From Mycobacterium sp. IS-1742 (GTDB lineage: Bacteria > Actinomycetota > Actinomycetes > Mycobacteriales > Mycobacteriaceae), in the NCBI RefSeq assembly GCF_001500125.1, contig NZ_LQIV01000042.1, forward strand, positions 1-64,000: a DNA stretch of 64,000 bases, written 5' to 3'. Of the stretch, positions 42,194 to 50,465 are shown one piece after another (the stretch's first letter is position 1; the number at the start of each line of letters is the position of its first letter). The translations under genes were made by a program, and so were the position numbers. Below the pieces are notes generated by a model, which saw only the letters and a list, made by a program, of their open reading frames with translations, was not told the DNA's origin and did not search any database.

Positions 42194-42580
42194 ATGAGCA
42201 GGCCGAACGCGCAGTCCATGAAGCCCGCAACGGCGGCGAAGAAACTCGACGTGTACTTGCCCGCGACACCGGCCGAGTTCCAGGAGAACCCGATCACCCG
42301 CTCCGAACTGGCGGCCCTGCAGGCGGATCCGCCGCAGTGGCTCAAGGATCTCCGCAAGGACGGACCGCACCCGAAGAACCTCGTGGCCGCCAAGCTCGGC
42401 GTCTCGATCGCCGCGCTCGCGCGCAACGGGGTCGACAACGCGCTGACCACCGAGCAGATCGATCGACTGCTCGAGGAGAAGCCGGAGTGGCTGGTCGCCG
42501 AACGAGAGAGCTACCAGGAGGTGCTGCGCGAGCAGCGACGTCTCAAGGCGCTGCGTGCGGAACAGGCTCGCGAAAAGTGA
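42194..42580 (+). CDS. DUF5997-type conserved actinobacterial protein
   Basis: Soluble protein of 128 aa with a conserved actinobacterial pattern (MKPATAAKKLDVYLPATPAE, then FQENPITRSELAALQADPP) and a helical C-terminal half (TTEQIDRLLEEKPEWLVAER). Residues 60-75 (LVAAKLGVSIAALARNGV) look like a degenerate HTH. It is divergent from the HTH-less LysR domain gene, an arrangement I recall in related genomes, so the two products may act together. Function unknown. Confidence 0.7.
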   Translation: MSRPNAQSMKPATAAKKLDVYLPATPAEFQENPITRSELAALQADPPQWLKDLRKDGPHPKNLVAAKLGVSIAALARNGVDNALTTEQIDRLLEEKPEWLVAERESYQEVLREQRRLKALRAEQAREK

Positions 42581-42623
42581 CCTGTTGGTTCGCCTCGGTG
42601 CACAGCCCGTCACTCGCGGCACG

Positions 42624-44792
42624 TCACAACATGCAGCTGACGCAGCCCTCGACTTCGGTTCCCTCCAGGGCCATCTGGCGCAACCGGATGTAGTACAGGG
42701 TCTTGATGCCCTTGCGCCAGGCGTAGATCTGCGCCTTGTTGACGTCGCGCGTGGTCGCGGTGTCCTTGAAGAACAGCGTCAGACTCAGCCCTTGGTCGAC
42801 GTGCTGGGTCGCCGCCGCATAGGTGTCGATGATCTTCTCGTACCCGATCTCGTACGCGTCCTGGTAATACTCCAGGTTGTCGTTGGTCAGGTACGGCGCT
42901 GGATAGTAGACGCGGCCGATCTTGCCTTCCTTGCGGATCTCGATCTTGCTGGCCACCGGGTGGATCGAGCTGGTCGAGTGGTTGATGTAGGAGATCGACC
43001 CCGTCGGCGGGACGGCCTGCAGGTTCTGGTTGTAGATGCCGTGCGCCTGCACCGACTCCTTCAACCGCTTCCAGTCGTCCTGGTTCGGGATTCGGATACC
43101 CGCGTCGGCGAACAGCCGGCGGACCCGTTCGGTCTTGGGCTCCCACGGCTGCTCGGTGTACTTGTCGAAGAACTCACCCGAGGCGTACTTCGAGCGCTCG
43201 AACCCCTTGAAGTGCGTACCGCGTTCGATCGCGATGCGATTCGACGCCCGCAGCGCGTGGTAGAGCACCGTGTAGAAGTAGATGTTGGTGAAGTCCACAC
43301 CCTCGTCGGATCCGTAGAAGATCCGCTCGCGGGCCAGGTACCCGTGCAGGTTCATCTGCCCGAGGCCGATCGCGTGGGAGTCGTTGTTGCCCTGCTCGAT
43401 CGACGGCACGGACGTGATGTGCGTCTGGTCGCTCACCGCGGTCAGCGCGCGGATGGCGACCTCGATGGTCTGCGCGAAGTCCGGCGAGTCCATCGCCTTC
43501 GCAATGTTCAGCGAGCCGAGGTTGCACGAGATGTCCTTGCCGACCTTGGCGTAGGACAGGTCGTCGTTGAACTCCGACGGCGTCGAGACCTGGAGGATCT
43601 CCGAGCACAGGTTCGAGTGCGTGATCTTGCCGTCGATCGGGTTCGACCGGTTCACCGTGTCCTCGTACATGATGTACGGGTAGCCCGACTCGAACTGCAG
43701 CTCCGCGAGGGTCTGGAAGAACTCGCGCGCCTTGATCTTCGTCTTGCGGATCCGGCTGTCGTCGACCATCTCGTAGTACTTCTCGGTCACCGAGATGTCG
43801 GCGAACGGCAGGCCGTATACGCGCTCGACGTCGTACGGCGAGAACAAGTACATGTCCTCGTTCTTCTTCGCCAGCTCGAACGTGATGTCCGGGATCACCA
43901 CACCCAGCGACAGCGTCTTGATGCGGATCTTCTCATCGGCGTTCTCGCGCTTGGTGTCGAGGAACCGGTAGATGTCCGGGTGATGGGCGTGCAGGTACAC
44001 CGCGCCGGCACCCTGCCGCGCGCCCAGCTGGTTGGCGTAGGAGAACGAATCCTCGAGCAGCTTCATGATCGGGATGACACCCGAGGACTGGTTCTCGATG
44101 TTCTTGATGGGGGCGCCGTGTTCGCGGATGTTGCTCAGCAGCAGCGCAACTCCGCCACCGCGCTTGGACAGCTGCAACGCCGAGTTGATGGAGCGGCCGA
44201 TCGACTCCATGTTGTCCTCGATGCGCAGCAGGAAGCAGCTGACCGGCTCACCGCGCTGCTTCTTGCCCGAGTTGAGGAACGTCGGCGTGGCCGGCTGGAA
44301 CCGGCCGTCGATGATCTCGTCGACGAGCTTCTCGGCCAGCGTGGTGTCACCCGCGGCGAGTGTCAGCGCCACCATCACGACGCGGTCCTCGAAGCGCTCG
44401 AGATAGCGCTTCCCGTCGAACGTCTTGAGCGTGTAGGAGGTGTAGTACTTGAACGCCCCGAGGAAGGTCGGGAAGCGGAACTTCTTGGCGTAGGCGCGAT
44501 CCAGCAGCGTCTTGACGAAGTTGCGGGAGTACTGGTCGAGCACCTCGCGCTCGTAGTATTCCTTCTCGATCAGGTAGTCGAGCTTTTCGTCCTGGCTGTG
44601 GAAGAACACCGTGTTCTGGTTGACGTGCTGCAGGAAGTACTCCCGCGCCGCGAGCACGTCCTTGTCGAACTGAATCCTGCCGTCCTTGTCGTACAGGTTC
44701 AGCATCGCGTTCAACGCGTGGTAGTCGGTCTCCCCGGGGAGCGCGTGCGCGCCGGTGGTTACAGGCTCTGCAGCTGTGACGGTTGGTGGCAC
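42624..44792 (-). CDS. nrdE: Class Ib ribonucleotide reductase large subunit
   Basis: Catalytic subunit, 722 aa, reducing ribonucleoside diphosphates. Active-site cysteines are in EPVSCFLLRIED and NLCSEILQ; the C-terminal redox pair CVSCML is recharged by NrdH. Class Ib enzymes lack the ATP-cone, and none is present here. The GTG at 44792 (VPPTVTAAEPV) has GGAAGGA upstream and matches the mycobacterial NrdE N-terminus. It overlaps nrdI by 34 bp, so the proteins are co-translated in the nrdH-nrdI-nrdE operon. Confidence 0.96.
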   Translation of the reverse strand: MPPTVTAAEPVTTGAHALPGETDYHALNAMLNLYDKDGRIQFDKDVLAAREYFLQHVNQNTVFFHSQDEKLDYLIEKEYYEREVLDQYSRNFVKTLLDRAYAKKFRFPTFLGAFKYYTSYTLKTFDGKRYLERFEDRVVMVALTLAAGDTTLAEKLVDEIIDGRFQPATPTFLNSGKKQRGEPVSCFLLRIEDNMESIGRSINSALQLSKRGGGVALLLSNIREHGAPIKNIENQSSGVIPIMKLLEDSFSYANQLGARQGAGAVYLHAHHPDIYRFLDTKRENADEKIRIKTLSLGVVIPDITFELAKKNEDMYLFSPYDVERVYGLPFADISVTEKYYEMVDDSRIRKTKIKAREFFQTLAELQFESGYPYIMYEDTVNRSNPIDGKITHSNLCSEILQVSTPSEFNDDLSYAKVGKDISCNLGSLNIAKAMDSPDFAQTIEVAIRALTAVSDQTHITSVPSIEQGNNDSHAIGLGQMNLHGYLARERIFYGSDEGVDFTNIYFYTVLYHALRASNRIAIERGTHFKGFERSKYASGEFFDKYTEQPWEPKTERVRRLFADAGIRIPNQDDWKRLKESVQAHGIYNQNLQAVPPTGSISYINHSTSSIHPVASKIEIRKEGKIGRVYYPAPYLTNDNLEYYQDAYEIGYEKIIDTYAAATQHVDQGLSLTLFFKDTATTRDVNKAQIYAWRKGIKTLYYIRLRQMALEGTEVEGCVSCML

Positions 44793-45208
44793 GTCTGTTC
44801 CTTCCAGAAATTCTCGAGACCGGCTTGCACGGCGAGGACGTCGTCGGTCGTCCCCATCAGTTCGAAGCGATACAGGTACGGCACGCCGCACTTGCGGGAC
44901 ACCACGTCTCCCGCGTAGCCGAACTCGGCGCCGAAGTTGGTGTTGCCCGCGGCGATGACGCCGCGGATCAACGACCGGTTGTGTTCGTTGTTGAGGAATG
45001 CGATGACCTGTTTGGGGACGTAACCCCCGGCGTCGGGATCGGGTCCGTTCGCGTGGCCGCCGCCGTAGGTGGGCAGCACCAGCACGTACGGTTCGTCGAC
45101 CTCGATGCGGCCGTGCAGGGGGATCCTGGTCGCGGGCAACCCCAGCTTCTCGATGAAGCGGTGGGTGTTCTCCGAGACGCTGGAGAAATACACCAGGTTG
45201 CCCATCAC
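44759..45208 (-). CDS. nrdI: NrdI flavodoxin-like activator of class Ib RNR
   Basis: FMN protein of 149 aa that supplies the oxidant for Mn-dependent cofactor assembly in NrdF. The flavin loops are LVYFSSVSENTHRF (phosphate), PTYGGGHANG and GNTNFGAEFGYAG. GTG 45208 and ATG 45205 are adjacent possible starts behind GAAGGA. It lies 37 bp downstream of nrdH. Confidence 0.95.
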   Translation of the reverse strand: MMGNLVYFSSVSENTHRFIEKLGLPATRIPLHGRIEVDEPYVLVLPTYGGGHANGPDPDAGGYVPKQVIAFLNNEHNRSLIRGVIAAGNTNFGAEFGYAGDVVSRKCGVPYLYRFELMGTTDDVLAVQAGLENFWKEQTCHQPSQLQSL

Positions 45209-45245
45209 AGTCCTTCCCGCCGGATCCGCAGAACCCGCGTACCCG

Positions 45246-45488
45246 TCAGGCGGTCGCCGTCACCGCTCCGGAGAGCGCCTTGATCCGGTCGGGACGGAAG
45301 CCCGACCAGTGGTTGTTGCCGGCCACCACCACGGGAGCCTGCAGGTAACCCAGCGCCATGACGTAGTCGCGCGCCTCGCTGTCGAGCGAGATGTCCACGA
45401 CCTCGTAGGCGATGCCCTGCTTGTCCAGCGCCTTGTAGGTGGCGTTGCACTGCACGCATGCGGGCTTGGTGTACACGGTGACGGTCAT
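45246..45488 (-). CDS. nrdH: NrdH glutaredoxin-like redoxin
   Basis: Thioredoxin-reductase-dependent redoxin of 80 aa with the CVQC active site (KPACVQCNAT) and the NrdH-specific C-terminal WSGFRPDRI. Electron donor for NrdE. ATG 45488 has AAGGAG upstream. First gene of nrdHIE. Confidence 0.95.
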   Translation of the reverse strand: MTVTVYTKPACVQCNATYKALDKQGIAYEVVDISLDSEARDYVMALGYLQAPVVVAGNNHWSGFRPDRIKALSGAVTATA

Positions 45489-46012
45489 CTGCGGTACTGC
45501 TCCTTACGCGAACGGCGATGGTGAGATCGAATCGGGCTGGCAACTGCATCGGTATTTCGTGCCGCTACGGTGTTCAGCGGTCCGCAGGCTCCGGAAATTC
45601 CTGGTCGGCTGCCTGCGTCCCCGGCGGACCGGATGGCCGACTGCACTGGATCCTGCGCTCCGGCCGGCCCCCGAACCCTGGTGGCCTGTCGGTAGGCAAG
45701 ACACTACACCTAGTGGCCGACATCGCGGACAGATACAAGATGTTCTGAACAACATTCATGGAATTCCCAGGTCGTAAGCTCCGGCAGACCCGCCCGCCCG
45801 GCGTGTCGCCACGCCGAACGCGACGTCTGTCGCTATATATGAGTAGGTCTACCACCGGGCACCGACAGTCATCCCGGGGCCGATGGCACCCGCCTGCGCC
45901 AGCAAACGCACCCAGGGTGTCGAGAAAGCCGGCTGCTGTGGAGCCCTTCGGTTTCCTCGCGACCGCTCAGGCCGGGAGATCGGGGCGACGGTGACGACCG
46001 CCGGACCGCCGT
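45489..46012. promoter_or_regulatory. nrdHIE upstream region with probable NrdR boxes
   Basis: A 524-bp stretch without a convincing gene. ACACTACACCTAGTGG at 45701-45716 is a good NrdR-type box; a degenerate partner CCCCGAACCCTGGTGG sits exactly 32 bp away at 45669-45684. An unusually AT-rich TATATAT lies at 45834-45840 and could be a -10 reading toward nrdH, although it is 350 bp from the gene. Confidence 0.5.
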
Positions 46013-47620
46013 TCAGTCCTCCCGGCGGTCCTGCAATATCGCTTCGACGTTGCGTTCGGCGAGCGCCGTGATCGAGACGAACGGATTGCAACCGAGGTGG
46101 CCGGGGATCAGCGAGGCATCGTTCACGAACAGATTCGGGTAGCCCTTGACTCGCCCGAAATTGTCTGTTGCCGCTCCGCGTATCACCCCACCCAGCGGAT
46201 GAACCGTATTCGGCGCGAACACCTGTCCCGAGAAGATGTCATCGCGATAGTCGACCTCGTTGCGACCTGTGATTCTGTCGAACACCGCAGCGGCTCGCGC
46301 CTGCAAGTGTTCGGTATGCGCCTCCGGCCAGTCGATACTGATCGAGTCGGCTCCCTTGTCGTACCCGATGTCGGCCCGGTCACCGGTCGCGACCATCGCG
46401 TAATAGCCGAGTGCATGAGTCTCGACGGGCAGTGGGATCGAGAAGATGCTCGCGTACACCGGGTTGTCCGGGTCGGCCCGGCCGTCGAGGTTGATCATGC
46501 CCATGAGCGATTGCTGCGTCCCCGCCGGATCGCTTTCCTTGAGCATGTGGGACACCATCACATCCCCGTTGTTGCCGTATCCGCGCCCGATCTCCTCACT
46601 CAGATCGGGCAGCGCCCCACTGTCGCGCGCTCGGAGGAGTATGTGGTTGGTCCCGAGCACCCCGGCAGCGAGGAAGAGCTGATCACAGCCCAGTTCCTCC
46701 CGCCCCAACTCGTTGCCCCAACGGTCGATTTCTCGGACAGTGACCACGTATCCGCGGTCCTCTCTGCGCACACTGATCACCTCGGTCAGGGGCCGCAGTG
46801 ACACGTTGCCTGTCGCGAGCGCCGCGGCGATGTAGGTCTGGTCGACACTTCCCATTCGGCCGTGGTTGTTGCCGAACTGCTGCTCGAAGTCGAACGCCGA
46901 CCTCGGAACTGCACCCGCTTCCTCGCCCTTCATGTAGTCGAACGAGTAGGAGCTGCCGTTGTAGTCGACCGGGTAACCGGCGTTGGCGGCGTACTGGCGG
47001 CCCACTCTCGCATATTGGAACCATGGTGTCCGTTCGAACCACGCCATGTCGCGATAGTTGATCCGCAATCCCGCGAGAGCACGCTCGACATACGTGCCGA
47101 GGAACTCCGAACTGCCGATGTCGGGAAAAGTGCTGTGCACCTGCGCCGGCGTCGGTACCGCCGCGATGCCTGCGTTGACCATGGACCCGCCACCCACTGC
47201 GACACCGCGGAAAACGCTGTGGGCACCGTGAACGACCTTCTCGCAGATCCCCGCCTGCACCGGCTGTGGTGAGGGATTGTTGCGGGCGACATCTTCGACC
47301 GACAACCCCTGGTAGGACGAGACGAGACTCGGCGGAACCTCCGAGAACCATGCGGCTCGACTGTCCGCGGGAAGCATCTTCGAGAACCGCCTGCCGTCCT
47401 CGTCCGGCACGTTCCAATGCCTGCCCTTCTCCAATACGAGCGTTCGCACCCCTGCTTCGCCCAGTCGCAGTGCCGACACCCCTCCGCCGTACCCGCTGCC
47501 GACGACGATCGCGGTCCAGTGCGCTCGGCGCGGTTGCAAGTCCCACAATGATGCGCCAGCGACCACTCCAGCAACTCCGAGGGCTGATCCAAGCAACTGC
47601 CGACGAGATAACGAGACCAT
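46013..47620 (-). CDS. Tat-exported GMC oxidoreductase, cholesterol oxidase-like
   Basis: FAD-dependent GMC oxidoreductase of 535 aa. The N-terminus carries a twin-arginine signal (SLSRRQLLGS, hydrophobic stretch to about residue 25) followed by the Rossmann motif VVGSGYGGGVSALRL, FRGVAVGGGSMVN, and the C-terminal NTVHPLGG and HLGCNPFVSITALAERN segments seen in class I cholesterol oxidases. It oxidises a sterol or another alcohol and passes electrons to oxygen. Being divergent from an alkane monooxygenase, it might alternatively oxidise long-chain alcohols. Codon choice and GC are slightly lower than in the flanking nrd genes, consistent with acquisition. Confidence 0.8.
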   Translation of the reverse strand: MVSLSRRQLLGSALGVAGVVAGASLWDLQPRRAHWTAIVVGSGYGGGVSALRLGEAGVRTLVLEKGRHWNVPDEDGRRFSKMLPADSRAAWFSEVPPSLVSSYQGLSVEDVARNNPSPQPVQAGICEKVVHGAHSVFRGVAVGGGSMVNAGIAAVPTPAQVHSTFPDIGSSEFLGTYVERALAGLRINYRDMAWFERTPWFQYARVGRQYAANAGYPVDYNGSSYSFDYMKGEEAGAVPRSAFDFEQQFGNNHGRMGSVDQTYIAAALATGNVSLRPLTEVISVRREDRGYVVTVREIDRWGNELGREELGCDQLFLAAGVLGTNHILLRARDSGALPDLSEEIGRGYGNNGDVMVSHMLKESDPAGTQQSLMGMINLDGRADPDNPVYASIFSIPLPVETHALGYYAMVATGDRADIGYDKGADSISIDWPEAHTEHLQARAAAVFDRITGRNEVDYRDDIFSGQVFAPNTVHPLGGVIRGAATDNFGRVKGYPNLFVNDASLIPGHLGCNPFVSITALAERNVEAILQDRRED

Positions 47621-48021
47621 TCGAGACCTTCCGAAAATTACGTGAGAATCCGACAGCTTCGACGGTCAGCGTGAGCCATTCGCCAACGGCGACCCGTCAA
47701 TAGTAATGACCGCCAACGGTTGCCCGGCACAATCCGAGACACCCGGAGTCGAATTAATTGCGTTTGGAAAAGTCATTCGAGTCTCGGCACCCGCATCGGT
47801 GCGCCCCGAACCGTGGCCGATGCCGTCCCTCCGGTCTGTCCATCTGGGCTTTTTCCGGAAATCCTCGTTTAGTGGACCGCGCCAGATTGGTCTCGGATCA
47901 CTTCAATCCTTTCCGAAAGGACGTTGCTGGTCTCTATCGGATAATGAATTCGCTCGGGTGTTGAAGAAAGCGGTTGAATTTCCTACGATTCCGCTACGCG
48001 AGCTCGTCGCAAGGGGGGGAA
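47621..48021. promoter_or_regulatory. AT-richer divergent promoter region of the GMC/alkB pair
   Basis: A 401-bp stretch without a convincing gene and clearly richer in A/T than the surroundings. It contains a perfect 7+1+7 palindrome TCCTTTC-C-GAAAGGA at 47907-47921, about 100 bp before alkB, a candidate operator. No regulator gene lies adjacent. Confidence 0.4.
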
Positions 48022-49227
48022 ATGAGACTCGGCGACAGACGACGTCAATCGAGAGGTATGCCGGACGCACGACTGACGGTTTGCGGCCTCTCCTGGCGCG
48101 ACCCCAAGCGCCACTTGTGGCTACTCGGGACGGTTGTGCCCGCATTGGTCGCGGAATCCTGGCTGCTCGTTCTGCTGACTGGAATCGAAGCGTTCTGGTG
48201 GTGGGGGCCGTTGTTCCCCTTCGGAGTCGTTCCCCTCGTCGATCGAGTAGTCGGCATGGACGCGGACAACCCGCCCGACAGCGCCCTGCATCGACTGCAA
48301 GAAGACAAGTTCTACCGATGGATCACCTACCTGTACGTACCGAACCAGTACGTCTCGGTAGTCCTCGCATGCTGGCTGTGGAGCGGCGGCGGTTGGGTCA
48401 CGATGACATTCGTCGACCGATGGGGGCTGATGCTCACCCTGGGCATTGTGGGTGGCATTGCCATCAGCACCGCCCATGAACTCGGGCACAGGCGGGAAAC
48501 TGTCGAGAAGCGGCTGAGCAGGTGGGCGTTGGCGCAATCCTGCTACGGGCACTTCTACGTCGAACACAACCGTGGCCACCACGCACGGGTGGCCACACCA
48601 GAGGACCCAGCCAGCTCACGTCTGGGCGAGAGTCTCTATCGCTTCATCCCCCGCTCGGTGACGGGGGGTCTGATATCCGCTTGGCGCATCGAATGCACAC
48701 GCCTGGCGAGAATCAGCAGGAGTCCGTGGAGTCTTCGCAACGACGTATTGAGCGCGTGGCTCCTCAGCGCCATCTTCTTCGCCGTGATGGTGGTGTGGTT
48801 CGGTCTTGTCGTGCTGCCCTGGCTCATCGGCCAGGCGGTTGTCGCAGTGTGTCTCCTCGAAGCCGTCAACTACCTCGAGCACTACGGTCTGCGGCGTCGG
48901 AAACTCGCCGACGGGCGCTATGAGCGTGTGCAGCACTCACACAGCTGGAACAGCAACACGGTGATCGCCAACGTCTTCCTCTTCCACCTTCAGCGGCACT
49001 CGGATCACCATGCGCACCCCCAACGTCGCTATCAGACGTTGCGCCACTCTGACAGCGCACCGCAACTGCCATTCGGTTACGCGACGATGCTGCTGATCGC
49101 TGCGGTGCCGCCGTGGTGGCGGCGCGTGATGGACCGACGGGTCCTCGAGCACTACTCCGGTGACGTCTCGATGGCGGCGGTATGCCCTCGCCACATCGGT
49201 CGTTATGCAGGGCAGCGTGCCACCTGA
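48022..49227 (+). CDS. alkB: Membrane alkane 1-monooxygenase (AlkB)
   Basis: Non-heme diiron hydroxylase of 401 aa inserting oxygen at the terminal carbon of alkanes or related chains. All four signature motifs are present: HELGHRR, EHNRGHHARV, NYLEHYGL and LQRHSDHHAHPQRRYQTL. About six membrane helices. No rubredoxin is fused or encoded next to it, so electrons must come from elsewhere in the genome. ATG 48022 is preceded by an AAGGGGGGG tract; the extension to 47974 is unlikely. It is convergent with the FMN reductase gene (4-bp gap). Confidence 0.9.
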   Translation: MRLGDRRRQSRGMPDARLTVCGLSWRDPKRHLWLLGTVVPALVAESWLLVLLTGIEAFWWWGPLFPFGVVPLVDRVVGMDADNPPDSALHRLQEDKFYRWITYLYVPNQYVSVVLACWLWSGGGWVTMTFVDRWGLMLTLGIVGGIAISTAHELGHRRETVEKRLSRWALAQSCYGHFYVEHNRGHHARVATPEDPASSRLGESLYRFIPRSVTGGLISAWRIECTRLARISRSPWSLRNDVLSAWLLSAIFFAVMVVWFGLVVLPWLIGQAVVAVCLLEAVNYLEHYGLRRRKLADGRYERVQHSHSWNSNTVIANVFLFHLQRHSDHHAHPQRRYQTLRHSDSAPQLPFGYATMLLIAAVPPWWRRVMDRRVLEHYSGDVSMAAVCPRHIGRYAGQRAT

Positions 49228-49231
49228 CGCG

Positions 49232-49774
49232 TCAGCCGACGGCGGCGACCAGTTTCCCCACGATGTCGCCCAGCGCCGCGACGACATCGGCGTTCTCGCG
49301 GGGGTGCGCGCCGTCGAGCGACGACGCCGGTACCGACAGCCCGAGATCCTCGATCACCCGCACACCCGAGATGCCGAAGGATTTGCGCGTCTCGTCGTGC
49401 GCCCACTTCCCGCCGTAGCGGCCGAGCGCGGCGCCCACCACCGCCAGCGGCTTGTCCTTGAGCGCGCCGTCGCCCCAGGGCCGCGACAACCAGTCGATCG
49501 CGTTCTTGAGCACTGCCGGGATGCTCCCGTTGTACTCGGGCGTGATCACCAGCGCCGCGTCGGCGCCGGCGGCCGCGGCGCGCAGCGCCCGCACCGGCTC
49601 GGGCACCGGGTCGGCGTCGAGGTCCTCGTTGTAGAAGGGCACCTCGGCGAGCCCGTCGAAGACATGCAGGGTGACGCCGTCCGGAGCGGAGTCGACCGCC
49701 ACCTCGGCGAGCTGACGGTTGATCGACGCCTTCCGCAGGCTGCCGACGAGGACCAGGACATTCACATCCGACAT
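49232..49774 (-). CDS. NADPH-dependent FMN reductase (Rv3054c-like)
   Basis: Flavodoxin-fold reductase of 180 aa. The phosphate loop is LVGSLRKASINRQLAE and the isoalloxazine loop is PEYNGSIPAVLKNAIDWLSR, both diagnostic of the NAD(P)H:FMN/quinone/azo reductase family. Probable roles are quinone or nitro-compound reduction. ATG 49774 has AAAGGA upstream. Divergent from the TetR gene at 49860, a conserved pair in mycobacteria, so probably regulated by it. Confidence 0.88.
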   Translation of the reverse strand: MSDVNVLVLVGSLRKASINRQLAEVAVDSAPDGVTLHVFDGLAEVPFYNEDLDADPVPEPVRALRAAAAGADAALVITPEYNGSIPAVLKNAIDWLSRPWGDGALKDKPLAVVGAALGRYGGKWAHDETRKSFGISGVRVIEDLGLSVPASSLDGAHPRENADVVAALGDIVGKLVAAVG

Positions 49775-49816
49775 GACAGTTCCTTTCGCGTATCGCTGAC
49801 CTTCCCTCAGGCCAAC

Positions 49817-49830
49817 CGGACTACGGTCCG
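49817..49830. promoter_or_regulatory. Candidate TetR operator between FMN reductase and TetR genes
   Basis: Inverted repeat CGGAC-TACG-GTCCG centred in the 85-bp divergent region, the only clear dyad there. Confidence 0.4.
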
Positions 49831-49859
49831 ATTCATTCCGGCGGGCTAGAGTCGACAGC

Positions 49860-50462
49860 GTGAGCGCCCCCGACCGCATGGCCCCGCTCCCGCTGACCGA
49901 CGCGCCACAGGAGCGTGGGGACGCCGCGCGCAACCGCCTGCTGTTGCTCGAGGCGGCACGCCGGCTGATCGCCGAACGGGGCGCCGGCGCGGTCAGCACC
50001 GATGACATCGCCGCGGCCGCGGGCGTCGGCAAGGGCACGCTGTTCCGCCGCTTCGGCAGCCGGGCGGGTCTGATGATGGTCCTGCTGGACGAGGACGAGA
50101 AAGCGCTGCAGCAGGCCTTCCTGTTCGGGCCGCCGCCGCTCGGGCCGGGCGCTCCGCCGCTGGACCGGTTACTGGCGTACGGCCGCGCCCGGCACACATT
50201 CGTCCACGACCACCACGCCCTGCTCTCCGATGCCGGCCGTGATCCCCAGACCCGGTTCAACGGACCGTTCCGGTTGCACCACGCCCACGTGCGGATGCTG
50301 CTGCAGTCGGCGGGCACCACCGGCGACCTCGACGCGCAGACCTCCGCACTCGCCGGCCTTCTGGAGGCCGACTACATCGAGCACCGCCTCGCCGACGGCG
50401 CCACGCTCGACGAGGTCGCCGACGCGTGGGAGGACGTCGCCGTCAAGCTGTGCGGGCGGTGA
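49860..50462 (+). CDS. TetR-family regulator (Rv3055-like)
   Basis: Regulator of 200 aa with the HTH at about 24-70 (VSTDDIAAAAGVGKGTLFRR). The ligand domain is helical. GTG 49860 is the start. It precedes dinB2 by 3 bp and is divergent from the FMN reductase, so it probably controls the reductase and may influence polymerase expression. Position equals Rv3055. Confidence 0.83.
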   Translation: MSAPDRMAPLPLTDAPQERGDAARNRLLLLEAARRLIAERGAGAVSTDDIAAAAGVGKGTLFRRFGSRAGLMMVLLDEDEKALQQAFLFGPPPLGPGAPPLDRLLAYGRARHTFVHDHHALLSDAGRDPQTRFNGPFRLHHAHVRMLLQSAGTTGDLDAQTSALAGLLEADYIEHRLADGATLDEVADAWEDVAVKLCGR

Positions 50463-50465
50463 GGC

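Noticed and set aside
45738..45753. ATGTT-CTGAAC-AACAT dyad as a LexA (SOS) box
   Set aside because: Does not match the mycobacterial TCGAAC-N4-GTTCGA consensus.
45830..45845. TCGCTATATATGAGTA as a further NrdR box
   Set aside because: Matches the core but lacks the right half-site and has no partner at 31-32 bp; more likely an AT-rich promoter element.
45900..49230. Mobile element carrying alkB and the GMC gene
   Set aside because: No transposase, integrase, terminal inverted repeats or tRNA attachment site visible at either edge.
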